A DNA stretch of 64,000 nucleotides, taken from positions 1-64,000 of the forward strand of contig NZ_JAWXRD010000039.1 of assembly GCF_033843265.1 (NCBI RefSeq), read 5' to 3'. Shown here piece by piece: positions 33,486-42,097 of this stretch. The position numbers were made by a program, and so were the translations under genes. A model generated the notes under the pieces. That model saw only the letters and a program-made list of their open reading frames with translations, searched no databases and had not been told where the DNA came from. The DNA comes from Scandinavium lactucae (GTDB lineage Bacteria > Pseudomonadota > Gammaproteobacteria > Enterobacterales > Enterobacteriaceae). Each line of letters opens with the position of its first letter. Positions within the stretch are counted from its first letter, which is position 1.

Positions 33486-34448
33486 TTAGTACAGCTTTTT
33501 CGCGCAATCCAGCAGCTCAGACTTGAACGGACGCTTCATGTTTTCGATAGCGTCGATGATGTCATGGTGAACCAGTTTTTCGTTCTGGATACCGACACAA
33601 CGACCACCAAAGCCTTCCAGCAGCAGATCGATAGCATACGCGCCCATGCGGGAAGCGAGGATACGGTCGTAAGGCACCGGAGAACCCCCACGCTGAATGT
33701 GACCGAGGACGGTCGCACGGGTTTCGCGTTTGGTTTCGGTTTCGATGTACTTCGCCAACTCGTCGATGTCGCACATATGTTCGGTGATTGCGACGATGGC
33801 GTGTTTCTTCCCTTTGGCAATACCCGCTTTGATTTCAGCCACCAGGTCATCACGGCTGAATTCCACTTCCGGCACGACGACGAACTCACAGCCACCAGCA
33901 ATCGCTGCCGCCAGAGTCAGATCGCCACAGTAGCGGCCCATCACTTCAACGATCGAAATACGCTGGTGTGAGGAGGAGGTGTCACGCAGACGGTCGATAG
34001 CCTCAACGACGGTACCCAGCGCGGTGAAGTAACCGATGGTGTAGTCAGTGCCTTTGATGTCGTTATCGATGGTGCCTGGCAGACCGATGCACGGGAAGCC
34101 CATTTCGGTCAGGCGCTTTGCCCCCATATAGGAGCCGTCACCGCCGATGACCACCAGCGCGTCGAGACCGCGCTTTTTCATGTTTTCGATAGCCACTTCA
34201 CGGATGTGTTCTTCACGGAATTCAGGGAAACGCGCTGACCCCAGGAAGGTGCCGCCACGGTTAATCATGTCGGAGACGCTGTAACGGTCAAGCTGGACCA
34301 TACGATCTTCATACAGTCCAAGGTAGCCATCATAGATACCAAAAATTTCCAGACCTTCTGAAAGAGCTGCACGCACAACACCACGGATGGCGGCGTTCAT
34401 GCCCGGGGCATCACCGCCACTTGTCAACACACCGATTTTCTTAATCAT
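33486..34448 (-). CDS. pfkA: 6-phosphofructokinase I, PfkA
   Basis: Main glycolytic phosphofructokinase: ATP-dependent phosphorylation of fructose-6-phosphate, activated by ADP/GDP and inhibited by PEP. 320 aa, equal to E. coli. Visible: ATP loop LTSGGDAPGMNA, GGDGSYMGA, the catalytic GTIDND segment (Asp127), VEVMGRYCGDL and LGHIQRGGSP. It is followed by fieF upstream in the usual order, but downstream it meets the DUF1993 gene instead of sbp. A Cra-like operator lies about 105 bp upstream. Confidence 0.97.
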   Translation of the reverse strand: MIKKIGVLTSGGDAPGMNAAIRGVVRAALSEGLEIFGIYDGYLGLYEDRMVQLDRYSVSDMINRGGTFLGSARFPEFREEHIREVAIENMKKRGLDALVVIGGDGSYMGAKRLTEMGFPCIGLPGTIDNDIKGTDYTIGYFTALGTVVEAIDRLRDTSSSHQRISIVEVMGRYCGDLTLAAAIAGGCEFVVVPEVEFSRDDLVAEIKAGIAKGKKHAIVAITEHMCDIDELAKYIETETKRETRATVLGHIQRGGSPVPYDRILASRMGAYAIDLLLEGFGGRCVGIQNEKLVHHDIIDAIENMKRPFKSELLDCAKKLY

Positions 34449-34553
34449 GACTACCTCTGAACTTAGGAATGCTAAAAATAATTCTGTTGCCCGAAGCGCC
34501 CCCGACGATGGGAGAGATCGACTCTATGCGAAATAGTATATCAAGAGCTTCGT

Positions 34554-34569
34554 GCTGAATTGATTCAGG
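34554..34569. promoter_or_regulatory. Cra (FruR) operator upstream of pfkA
   Basis: GCTGAATTGATTCAGG contains the near-palindrome TGAATTGATTCA (34556-34567). On the minus strand it reads TGAATCAATTCA, matching the Cra half-site TGAAWC. pfkA is a known Cra-repressed gene in E. coli. A minus-strand TATACT (34535-34540) just downstream is a candidate -10. Confidence 0.62.
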
Positions 34570-34621
34570 TCAGGCCAAATGGCGGTAATTTATCCAAAAA
34601 ATGCCGATCCGACCCACATTT

Positions 34622-35536
34622 TTACAACGAATTACGAAAGTCCAAGAAGCCCTGTCGCCCCATCGGGACCACCGAGCACGGATCCTGATGAATAATCACA
34701 TCAGAACCCGGAAAACGTAGCAATATTGCCTGCTCCACCTGTTCAGCCACGATATGCGCCTGAACCAACGGCAGGTTATCTTCCATTTCCAAATGAATCT
34801 GAATAAAGCGGGTCGGCCCTGACTGCCGCGTTCGAAGGTCATGCGCACCGCTGACCCCCGGCCAGTTACTGACGATGCTAATGATTTCCTGACGTTCTTC
34901 ATCGGGGAGTGCGCGGTCTAAAAGCGACTGTACTGCCTCATACCCCATACGTAACGCACTATATAAAATATAGATGCCAATCCCCAATGCAAACAGGGCA
35001 TCGGCACGATGCCAGCCGTACCATGCCAGCGCAAGCGCCACCAGAATCGCACCGTTCATCATAACATCAGACTGATAATGAAGCATATCTGCGCGCACCG
35101 CCTGGCTTTGCGTCTTGCGTACCACCCAGCGCTGGAAGGTCACCAGAATAATGGTGCTGATAAGCGCCACGACCGTGACCGCCATCCCGACGCCGGGATC
35201 GCGCATCGGCTCAGGCGCAATCAGATGTTGGATACCGGTCAGGAACAGGAATAACGCCGAGCCGGAAACAAACATACTTTGCGCCAGCGCCGCCAGAGAT
35301 TCCGCCTTACCGTGCCCGAAGGTGTGTTCTTCATCCGCCGGTTGCAGCGAATAGCGCACCACTAACAGGTTAGTCAGGGAAGCGGCAATATCCACCAGCG
35401 AATCGACCAGTGCCGCCAGAATACTGACAGAACCGGTGTACCACCACGCAAAAATCTTAATCAAAAGTAACGCCGACGCCATGACCGTCGCCGCAATTGC
35501 AGCCCGGCTGACCAGGCGGCCATAGGATTGATTCAT
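34622..35536 (-). CDS. fieF: Ferrous-iron/zinc efflux pump FieF (cation diffusion facilitator)
   Basis: Inner-membrane proton-driven exporter of Fe2+ and Zn2+. 304 aa (300 in E. coli). Six TM helices in the first 210 residues; the transport-site Asp residues D45 and D49 are in AALVDSLVDI, and the second half-site is in LHYQSDVMMNG (His and Asp). The cytoplasmic C-terminal domain has the metal-dimer histidines in AHDLRTRQSG and IIHQDPCS. It lies between pfkA and cpxP as in E. coli. No terminator is obvious between it and pfkA. Confidence 0.95.
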   Translation of the reverse strand: MNQSYGRLVSRAAIAATVMASALLLIKIFAWWYTGSVSILAALVDSLVDIAASLTNLLVVRYSLQPADEEHTFGHGKAESLAALAQSMFVSGSALFLFLTGIQHLIAPEPMRDPGVGMAVTVVALISTIILVTFQRWVVRKTQSQAVRADMLHYQSDVMMNGAILVALALAWYGWHRADALFALGIGIYILYSALRMGYEAVQSLLDRALPDEERQEIISIVSNWPGVSGAHDLRTRQSGPTRFIQIHLEMEDNLPLVQAHIVAEQVEQAILLRFPGSDVIIHQDPCSVVPMGRQGFLDFRNSL

Positions 35537-35605
35537 AAATACTCCTGCTCTTTTCTGCGGGTAGTATAGCGGAATGTGATTAATGACATTTGATGGAAAA
35601 AAGGC

Positions 35606-35663
35606 AAAAAAAACCCCCTCATCATGAGGGGGAAGACAGGGATGGTGTCTATGGCAAGGAAAA
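35606..35663 (-). ncRNA. cpxQ: CpxQ sRNA from the cpxP 3' UTR
   Basis: Starting 10 nt after the cpxP stop, the minus strand reads TTTTCCTTGCCATAGACACC, then ATCCCTGTCTT, and ends in the terminator CCCCCTCATGATGAGGGGG with eight T. This agrees with the RNase E-derived CpxQ described in Salmonella and E. coli, an Hfq-binding RNA that represses envelope-protein mRNAs under Cpx stress. The length (58 nt) fits. The 5' end is a processing site and is estimated from homology. Confidence 0.85.
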
Positions 35664-35672
35664 CAGGGTTTA

Positions 35673-36176
35673 TTACTGGTTACTATGGGTATTGCTACTA
35701 CTGGACAGCATTAAGACTGAACCTTTTTGCATCCTGGCAACCTCACGCAACTGATCCATTCGTTGCTGGTGTCGTTCATTTAAAACCGCTTGCTGGTCAG
35801 GCGTTAACAGGCGATACATCTGGTTGCGAACCCGGGCCATTTCGACCTGGCGGACAACCTGTTCCTGCGCCATTTTCTCTGCCTGAACACGGACAGCGTT
35901 TTCATCAAATTTGTCTGCGGTGACAAGCTTATGCATTGTCTCCATTTCGCTAACATTAACCGGCGGCTGTTGTCGTCGTGCCTGTTGCATAAGATCCCGC
36001 ATCTGCTGACGCTGATCTTCGGTTAAACTTATGCCGTCAAACATATGGCTCTGATGACTGCCTTGCGTCGCCCCGTCATTTGGGGTCCAGTTAACGCTGG
36101 TAACGACTTCAGCGGCCTGGCTATTCGCACTTAGCGCCAGCGTTGAGGCCATGACGGCAGCGATAACATTGCGCAT
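35673..36176 (-). CDS. cpxP: Periplasmic Cpx feedback inhibitor and chaperone CpxP
   Basis: Small periplasmic protein that dampens CpxA signalling and delivers misfolded pili to DegP. 167 aa (166 in E. coli), with a signal peptide (MRNVIAAVMASTLALSANSQA) and the two LTxxQ repeats characteristic of the Spy/CpxP fold: SLTEDQRQQM near residue 50 and LLTPDQQAVL near 125. The open frame has a TTG one codon upstream; the ATG at 36176 follows GGGAGC and gives MRNV. Divergent from cpxRA with a CpxR box between. Its mRNA 3' end carries CpxQ. Confidence 0.95.
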   Translation of the reverse strand: MRNVIAAVMASTLALSANSQAAEVVTSVNWTPNDGATQGSHQSHMFDGISLTEDQRQQMRDLMQQARRQQPPVNVSEMETMHKLVTADKFDENAVRVQAEKMAQEQVVRQVEMARVRNQMYRLLTPDQQAVLNERHQQRMDQLREVARMQKGSVLMLSSSSNTHSNQ

Positions 36177-36256
36177 CAATTGCTCCCAAGTACGTTTGTT
36201 TCGCGATTCAACGAGAGCCAGTCTACGATTCAGGCTGCAAACATGCGTCAGGGGGT

Positions 36257-36271
36257 GTAAAACAACGTAAA
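36257..36271. promoter_or_regulatory. CpxR box between cpxP and cpxRA
   Basis: GTAAA-ACAAC-GTAAA: two perfect GTAAA half-sites with 5-bp spacing, the CpxR consensus, 80 bp upstream of cpxP and 55 bp upstream of cpxR. It would drive stress induction of cpxP and autoactivation of cpxRA. Confidence 0.88.
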
Positions 36272-36326
36272 GTCATGGATTAGCGCGCCTTGATGACGTA
36301 ATTTCTGCCTCGGAGGTATTTAATCA

Positions 36327-37025
36327 ATGAATAAAATCCTGTTAGTTGATGATGACCGGGAGCTCACCTCCCTGTTAAAGGAGCTGCTCGACATGGAAGG
36401 CTTCAATGTTCTGGTTGCTCATGATGGGGAACAGGCATTGGCGCTTTTGGATGACAGCATCGACCTGCTTTTGCTCGACGTAATGATGCCAAAGAAAAAC
36501 GGCATTGATACCCTTAAAGAGCTTCGCCAGACACACCAGACACCGGTCATTATGCTGACCGCGCGCGGCAGCGAATTAGATCGCGTCCTCGGCCTTGAGC
36601 TGGGCGCAGACGACTATCTGCCTAAACCGTTTAACGACCGTGAACTGGTCGCCCGAATTCGCGCGATTCTGCGCCGTTCCCATTGGAGCGAGCAGCAGCA
36701 ATCCAGCGAAAACAGTTCACCAAACCTCGAAGTCGATTCTCTGAGCCTCAATCCTGGCCGTCAGGAAGCCAGCTTCGATGGCACCACCCTGGAACTGACC
36801 GGCACCGAGTTCACGCTGCTGTACCTGCTGGCGCAACATCTCGGCCAGGTGGTTTCTCGTGAACATTTGAGCCAGGAAGTGCTGGGTAAACGCTTAACCC
36901 CGTTTGACCGTGCTATCGACATGCATATTTCCAACCTGCGCCGTAAGCTGCCGGAACGGAAAGACGGTCATCCGTGGTTTAAAACCTTGCGTGGCCGCGG
37001 CTATCTGATGGTGTCCGCTTCATGA
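36327..37025 (+). CDS. cpxR: Envelope stress response regulator CpxR
   Basis: OmpR-type response regulator of the Cpx envelope stress pathway. 232 aa, equal to E. coli. The receiver domain (1-120) has the acidic pair DDD at 8-10, phospho-acceptor D51 in LLLLDVMMPK, and Lys in DYLPKPFNDREL. The winged-helix DNA-binding domain covers about 135-230, with RAIDMHISNLRRKL as recognition helix. The ATG follows GGAGG. The cpxA start overlaps its stop by 4 bp (ATGA). Confidence 0.97.
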   Translation: MNKILLVDDDRELTSLLKELLDMEGFNVLVAHDGEQALALLDDSIDLLLLDVMMPKKNGIDTLKELRQTHQTPVIMLTARGSELDRVLGLELGADDYLPKPFNDRELVARIRAILRRSHWSEQQQSSENSSPNLEVDSLSLNPGRQEASFDGTTLELTGTEFTLLYLLAQHLGQVVSREHLSQEVLGKRLTPFDRAIDMHISNLRRKLPERKDGHPWFKTLRGRGYLMVSAS

Positions 37026-38395
37026 TAGGAAGTTTGACTGCTCGCATCTTTGCCATTTTCTGGTTAACCCTGGCACTGGTGCTGATGCTGGTATTGATGT
37101 TGCCCAAACTCGATTCACGCCAGATGACGGAACTGCTCGATAGCGAGCAGCGCCAGGGCTTGATGATTGAGCAACATGTTGAAGCCGAACTGGCGAACGA
37201 TCCGCCCAACGATTTGATGTGGTGGCGACGCCTGTTTCGCGCTATCGACAAATGGGCTCCTCCGGGACAACGCCTGCTGCTGGTAACCAGCGAAGGCCGC
37301 GTGATCGGCGCTGATCGCAATGAAATGCAGATCATTCGTAACTTTATCGGCCAGTCTGATAATGCCGACCATCCGCAGAAAAAACGCTATGGACGCCTCG
37401 AAATGGTTGGTCCCTTCTCCGTCAGAGACGGGGAGGACAACTACCAGCTGTACCTGATTCGCCCGGCAAGCACCTCGCAATCCGATTTCATTAACCTGCT
37501 GTTTGACCGTCCGCTGTTGCTGCTGATAGTCACCATGCTGGTGAGTTCACCGCTGCTGTTATGGTTGGCGTGGAGCCTCGCCAAACCTGCCCGTAAGTTG
37601 AAAAATGCCGCCGATGAGGTCGCCCAGGGCAACCTGAGACAGCATCCGGAACTGGAGTCTGGGCCGCAGGAATTTTTGGCTGCGGGTTCGAGCTTTAACC
37701 AGATGGTGACCGCGCTGGAAAGAATGATGACCGCCAACCAGCGTCTGCTTTCTGATATCTCCCACGAACTTCGCACGCCGTTAACGCGTCTGCAATTGGG
37801 GACTGCTCTGCTGCGCCGTCGTACCGGCGAGAGCAAAGAGCTGGAGCGTATCGAAATGGAAGCGCATCGTCTGGATAGTATGATCAACGACCTGTTGGTG
37901 ATGTCGCGCAATCAGTCGAAAAACGCGTTGGTAAGCGAAAATCTGAAGGCCAATCAGCTGTGGGGTGAAGTGCTGGATAACGCTGCGTTTGAGGCCGAAC
38001 AGGTCGGTAAATCTTTCACCGTCGAGTATCCACCAGGCCCGTGGCCGCTGTACGGTAATCCGAATGCGCTGGAAAGTGCCTTTGAAAATATCGTGCGTAA
38101 CGCCCTGCGCTATTCGCACACCAAAATTTCAGTCAGCTTCTCGGTGGATAAAGACGGCATCACCATTAACGTGGATGATGACGGGCCGGGCGTAAGCCCT
38201 GAAGACAGAGAACAGATTTTCCGTCCATTCTACCGCACCGATGAAGCCCGCGATCGCGAATCCGGCGGCACCGGTCTGGGTCTGGCGATCGTTGAAACCG
38301 CTATCCAGCAGCATCGCGGCTGGGTGAAGGCAGATGACAGCCCGCTGGGCGGCTTACGTCTGACCCTGTGGCTGCCATTGTACAAACGAGGTTAA
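37022..38395 (+). CDS. cpxA: Envelope stress sensor kinase CpxA
   Basis: Inner-membrane histidine kinase and phosphatase of CpxR. 457 aa, equal to E. coli. TM1 about 8-29, periplasmic sensor domain about 30-163, TM2 about 164-187 (LLLLIVTMLVSSPLLLWLAW), HAMP 188-238, the phospho-acceptor His in LSDISHELRTPLTRL near residue 248, and ATPase boxes N (FENIVRNALRYS), G1 (DDDGPGV) and G2 (GGTGLGLAIV). Translationally coupled to cpxR. A perfect hairpin immediately after the stop reaches into the end of yiiM. Confidence 0.97.
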   Translation: MIGSLTARIFAIFWLTLALVLMLVLMLPKLDSRQMTELLDSEQRQGLMIEQHVEAELANDPPNDLMWWRRLFRAIDKWAPPGQRLLLVTSEGRVIGADRNEMQIIRNFIGQSDNADHPQKKRYGRLEMVGPFSVRDGEDNYQLYLIRPASTSQSDFINLLFDRPLLLLIVTMLVSSPLLLWLAWSLAKPARKLKNAADEVAQGNLRQHPELESGPQEFLAAGSSFNQMVTALERMMTANQRLLSDISHELRTPLTRLQLGTALLRRRTGESKELERIEMEAHRLDSMINDLLVMSRNQSKNALVSENLKANQLWGEVLDNAAFEAEQVGKSFTVEYPPGPWPLYGNPNALESAFENIVRNALRYSHTKISVSFSVDKDGITINVDDDGPGVSPEDREQIFRPFYRTDEARDRESGGTGLGLAIVETAIQQHRGWVKADDSPLGGLRLTLWLPLYKRG

Positions 38396-38399
38396 GGGG

Positions 38400-38423
38400 T
38401 GTGGGGGAAATTATTTCCCCCAC
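38400..38423. terminator. Hairpin at the convergent cpxA/yiiM ends
   Basis: TGTGGGGGAAA and TTTCCCCCACA pair around a short loop. The stem includes the last codons of yiiM (stop at 38411-38413), so a terminator for cpxA is also coding sequence for the opposite gene. Confidence 0.65.
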
Positions 38424-39085
38424 AGCCGCCGCGAATTATCTTCAATCTGCCCATTCAGACGCCGCTTCTGCATGGTTCGCGTCCAGCTCACCGACAATCC
38501 TGCCGCAGACAGCAACCGACGGTACTGTTCATCGTCATACGGCGTGTACCACGCAATCGCCGCCGCGTCATACACTGACACATCACTTAGGCGCGACACC
38601 TGTTCCAGCGGCTGTTCCGTCGAGACCTTTCCCGCCACAATTACCCGATACAGCCAGCCCATTTTGCCGCTGCTCTGCATCAGCGAAGACAAGTCGCTAA
38701 TACCGAAGTGATAATTGAGCTTGAAGCACGGTGAGCGTGGCTGCGTGACCTGAATCAGCGCCTCACCCCAGCGGTAGATATCCCCGATAAATACGGTCTT
38801 TTCCGTCATCCCGATCGTGGAGAGATTCTCGCCAAATGCCGGGGCGCAGAACAGGTCTGCCTGTTCGGGAAACTCCCGCGCCCACTCGGCATAATGCTCA
38901 CGGGGATAGTGGCACAGCGCGCGGTCAGGGCCGCCGTGAATTTTCTTTTCCGCCTGCTCATCGCCCACCAGACCCCGGTCTGTGAGTTCAAGCTCGCCAT
39001 CGACCTGCCGTTTTGCAATCGCGCTGGGACGGCTACCGTCATACTGCTGCACGCTGCCCGTAAACACGTCCATCGGATATCGCAT
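38411..39085 (-). CDS. yiiM: YiiM, MOSC-domain 6-N-hydroxylaminopurine resistance protein
   Basis: Molybdenum-cofactor-dependent reductase family; E. coli YiiM detoxifies N-hydroxylated bases. 224 aa, equal to E. coli. MOSC core: KKIHGGPDRALCHYPREHY (about residues 47-65), FGENLSTIGM, and the cofactor-binding cysteine in QPRSPCFKLNYH near residue 120. The frame opens at 39142, but the ATG at 39085 gives the conserved MRYPMDV start with AGGGA upstream. It lies between cpxA and sodA; kdgT, which I recall in this interval in K-12, is not present. Confidence 0.93.
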   Translation of the reverse strand: MRYPMDVFTGSVQQYDGSRPSAIAKRQVDGELELTDRGLVGDEQAEKKIHGGPDRALCHYPREHYAEWAREFPEQADLFCAPAFGENLSTIGMTEKTVFIGDIYRWGEALIQVTQPRSPCFKLNYHFGISDLSSLMQSSGKMGWLYRVIVAGKVSTEQPLEQVSRLSDVSVYDAAAIAWYTPYDDEQYRRLLSAAGLSVSWTRTMQKRRLNGQIEDNSRRLWGK

Positions 39086-39155
39086 CTTCCCTCTCCTGCT
39101 CTCAAGACTCATCTTCGCTATTTTTGCACGTATTCTGCGCAAAATGCGACAGGCA

Positions 39156-39186
39156 TAAAAAAACCCTGCTGAATCAGCAGGGTTTA
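39156..39186 (-). terminator. sodA terminator
   Basis: AAACCCTGCTGA (39161-39172) pairs with TCAGCAGGGTTT (39174-39185), followed on the minus strand by a T-run (39157-39163), about 47 bp past the sodA stop. Confidence 0.88.
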
Positions 39187-39232
39187 TTTTCAGCAGCCCG
39201 AAAGCCGCGAGACAGGCGTTATCTTTGCCGTC

Positions 39233-39853
39233 TTATTTCTTAGCTGCAAAACGTGCCGCTGCTTCGTCCCAGTTCACCACGTCCCAGAAGGCTTTGATGT
39301 AGTCCGGGCGACGGTTCTGGAATTTCAGGTAGTAAGCGTGTTCCCACACGTCCAGGCCCAGGATTGGGAAACCGGAAGTGCCAGAAATTGCTTCACCCAT
39401 CAGCGGGGAATCCTGGTTAGCGGTAGACACGACAGCCAGTTTGCCGTCTTTCAGTACCAGCCACGCCCAGCCAGAACCGAAACGGGTGGCGGCTGCTTTC
39501 TCGAACTCTTCTTTGAATTTCTCAACGGAGCCGAAGGTGCTTTCGATAGCCGCTTTCAGGTCGCCCTGCAGAGTGGTACCGTTTTTCAGGCCTTTCCAGA
39601 ACAGGCTGTGGTTAGCGTGGCCGCCGGCGTTGTTACGCAGAACGGTTTTCTTGTCTGCTGGCAGCTGATCCAGTTTAGCGATCAGTTCTTCAACCGGCAG
39701 ATTAGCGAATTCTGGCAGGCTTTCCAGCGCCGCATTGGCGTTGTTCACGTAGGCCTGGTGGTGTTTAGAGTGATGGATTTCCATCGTCTGCTTGTCAAAG
39801 TGCGGCTCAAGGGCATCGTACGCGTACGGAAGGGATGGCAGTGTATAACTCAT
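39233..39853 (-). CDS. sodA: Manganese superoxide dismutase SodA
   Basis: Cytoplasmic homodimer that dismutates superoxide. 206 aa, equal to E. coli. Metal ligands are His in MEIHHSKHHQAYV (His27), His in GGHANHSLFW (His82), and Asp/His in the signature DVWEHAYY (about 168 and 172). GGHANH and the Gln-containing NQDSP region fit the Mn type. The start at 39853 follows GGAG; upstream in-frame codons are leader. A Fur-type site lies 76-94 bp upstream. Confidence 0.97.
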   Translation of the reverse strand: MSYTLPSLPYAYDALEPHFDKQTMEIHHSKHHQAYVNNANAALESLPEFANLPVEELIAKLDQLPADKKTVLRNNAGGHANHSLFWKGLKNGTTLQGDLKAAIESTFGSVEKFKEEFEKAAATRFGSGWAWLVLKDGKLAVVSTANQDSPLMGEAISGTSGFPILGLDVWEHAYYLKFQNRRPDYIKAFWDVVNWDEAAARFAAKK

Positions 39854-39928
39854 ATTCATCTCCAATTATCATCGGGCGGCAGAGGTGTTACGCCGCGTAA
39901 GCAGTTGGTCCATTATAGTTAATTAAAT

Positions 39929-39947
39929 GATATTGAAAATGCTTATC
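39929..39947. promoter_or_regulatory. Fur box upstream of sodA
   Basis: On the minus strand GATAAGCATTTTCAATATC matches the 19-bp Fur consensus GATAATGATAATCATTATC at most positions and is placed as in E. coli sodA, which Fur represses. The rest of the 286-bp sodA-rhaT gap should hold SoxS/ArcA sites and the rhaT promoter; I cannot assign these with confidence. Confidence 0.68.
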
Positions 39948-40139
39948 AATGCCGTAATTTTAATAAGGTTATAACTTTTGGTGATGTGGCTGAATTTGTG
40001 AGCCCGCTCAAGGGGAACACGCGCTTTTTGCCAGGTCTGCGGGTTCTACGGCAGCGGCCCGAAGGTTAATCAACTGGCTGATTTTTATACTCCATGCTTC
40101 AGATGAAAGAATCATCGATGTAAAACATGAGGGTAAAAA

Positions 40140-41174
40140 ATGAGTCACGCGATTACGATGGGTATTCTTTGGCATTTGATAGGTGCGGCCAGTGCAGCCT
40201 GTTTCTATGCCCCCTTCAAGAAAGTTAAAAATTGGTCCTGGGAAACGATGTGGGCCATTGGTGGTTTTGTTTCATGGCTGATTCTGCCCTGGTCAATCAG
40301 CGCCATGCTGTTGCCAGATTTCTGGGCATACTTCGGTTCTTTTAATGCCTCTACGCTGCTGCCAGTGTTCCTGTTTGGCGCTATGTGGGGGATCGGTAAC
40401 ATCAACTACGGCCTGACCATGCGCTACCTCGGCATGTCGATGGGTATCGGGATCGCTATCGGCATCACGCTGATTGTCGGCACCCTAATGACGCCTATCA
40501 TCAATGGTCAGTTTGATGTGTTGATTGGCACCCAGGGTGGGCAGATGACGCTGTTGGGCGTGCTGGTTGCGGTTATCGGCGTGGGCATTGTTACCCGTGC
40601 CGGGCAGCTAAAAGAACGCAAGATGGGCATCAAGGCTGAAGAGTTCAATCTCAAGAAAGGTCTGATCCTGGCGGTCATGTGCGGGATTTTCTCCGCAGGC
40701 ATGTCATTTGCGATGAATGCCGCCAAACCGATGCATGAAGCCGCCGCCGCTCTCGGCGTCGATCCGCTGTACGTTGCCTTGCCAAGCTATGTCGTTATTA
40801 TGGGCGGCGGCGCGGTGATTAACCTCGGTTTCTGTTTCATCCGCCTTGCGACCAAATCAAATCTGTCGATAAAAGCGGACTTCTCGCTGGCAAAACCGAT
40901 GATCATCGGCAATATCCTGTTTTCCGCGCTTGCCGGTCTGATGTGGTATTTGCAGTTCTTCTTCTACGCCTGGGGTCACGCGCGCATCCCGGCACAGTAT
41001 GACTACATGAGCTGGATGCTGCACATGAGCTTCTACGTGCTGTGCGGTGGTGTGGTGGGTCTGATCCTGAAAGAGTGGAACAATGCCGGACGCCGCCCGG
41101 TGGGCGTACTGAGCCTGGGTTGCGTGGTGATTATTATCGCGGCCAATATCGTGGGCTTAGGCATGGCCAACTGA
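40140..41174 (+). CDS. rhaT: L-rhamnose:proton symporter RhaT
   Basis: Inner-membrane secondary transporter of the drug/metabolite superfamily for L-rhamnose and L-lyxose. 344 aa, equal to E. coli. About ten hydrophobic segments, beginning with ITMGILWHLIGAASAACFYA; the MRYLGMSMGIGIAIGITLI and GAMWGIGNINYGL stretches match RhaT. The ATG follows GAGGG. Its stop abuts the rhaR stop with no intervening base, so the two transcripts must overlap. A second, unrelated rhamnose-type importer is encoded 6 kb downstream. Confidence 0.96.
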   Translation: MSHAITMGILWHLIGAASAACFYAPFKKVKNWSWETMWAIGGFVSWLILPWSISAMLLPDFWAYFGSFNASTLLPVFLFGAMWGIGNINYGLTMRYLGMSMGIGIAIGITLIVGTLMTPIINGQFDVLIGTQGGQMTLLGVLVAVIGVGIVTRAGQLKERKMGIKAEEFNLKKGLILAVMCGIFSAGMSFAMNAAKPMHEAAAALGVDPLYVALPSYVVIMGGGAVINLGFCFIRLATKSNLSIKADFSLAKPMIIGNILFSALAGLMWYLQFFFYAWGHARIPAQYDYMSWMLHMSFYVLCGGVVGLILKEWNNAGRRPVGVLSLGCVVIIIAANIVGLGMAN

Positions 41175-42023
41175 TTACGCTACCCTTTTATGCCGATGAC
41201 GCCACTGCCCTGGCGTCATCCCCACCTCCCGGTTAAAGACCACCGAAAAATAGTTACTGTCCTCAAAGCCGCAGTGCATCGCGATTTCTCCGATCATCAA
41301 TTCAGAATGCCCCAGCAGATACTGCGCATGGCAGATGCGCAGCTGGCGCAAATAATGGTTGATGGTCATCCCCGTCTGACTACGAAACTGCTGACGCAGC
41401 GCCCGTTCGCTACAGGCCTGCTGTTCGCAGAAATTGTCCAGAGCAAAAGGTCGGTTCAGACTACCCGCCAGCGCGGTGAGCAGTTTATCGAGCAGCGCCT
41501 CGCTTTCGGTCGCCGCCAGGTTATCGGTGGCGTAACGATGCCGGTGTAAGGTCATTACCAGTTGGGCAAATAACAACTCAGCCATCTCGTTCGCGTCACT
41601 ACAGGCTTTATGGCTCTCCTGCTCAAGCGCGGTAATGACCTGTCGCGCCAGAGTCATGCCGCTGCTGCCAATTCGCCAGTGCGGCGTCCAGTTCATCCCG
41701 TTCAGACCAGGAATATGCGCCGCCCAATCGACGTTGAGTTTCAATCGCTCCGGACAATAAATAATGTTCTGCAATACCAGGTCGTTCACCGAGGCATAGG
41801 AGTGTTTGTCTTCGGCGCGAATGTAGAACAAATCGCCGCGGGTGATGCGGTACGGACGATCGTTGAGGATGTGCAGCCCGTTGCCACGCCACACCAGTAC
41901 CAGCTCGCAAAACTCATGGGTATGCTCCGCAAACACATTTTGCGGATAGCGATCGGCCACCGCCACCGCCTGCTGCAGTGACGTAAAGAATTCGGCTTTA
42001 CGAAGAATAAGTGGAGCGACCAC
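41175..42023 (-). CDS. rhaR: RhaR, AraC-family activator of rhaSR
   Basis: L-rhamnose-responsive activator of the rhaSR operon. 282 aa from a GTG at 42023, about 8 bp after GAGG. N-terminal cupin-like sugar domain (FAEHTHEFCELVLVWRGNG) and C-terminal double HTH (about 180-280; TINHYLRQLRICHAQYLL, SNYFSVVFNREVGMTPGQWR). The N-terminus (VAPLILRKAEFFTS) is diverged from E. coli, so an upstream start cannot be excluded, though no ATG with a good RBS is seen. 74 bp follow rhaS on the same strand. Confidence 0.93.
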   Translation of the reverse strand: MVAPLILRKAEFFTSLQQAVAVADRYPQNVFAEHTHEFCELVLVWRGNGLHILNDRPYRITRGDLFYIRAEDKHSYASVNDLVLQNIIYCPERLKLNVDWAAHIPGLNGMNWTPHWRIGSSGMTLARQVITALEQESHKACSDANEMAELLFAQLVMTLHRHRYATDNLAATESEALLDKLLTALAGSLNRPFALDNFCEQQACSERALRQQFRSQTGMTINHYLRQLRICHAQYLLGHSELMIGEIAMHCGFEDSNYFSVVFNREVGMTPGQWRHRHKRVA

Positions 42024-42097
42024 AGCGAGACCTCAAACAGCAAATAACCGAATATTATTAACTGTTTTTACAGCATAAAACGGTGACTGCTCTCGCG

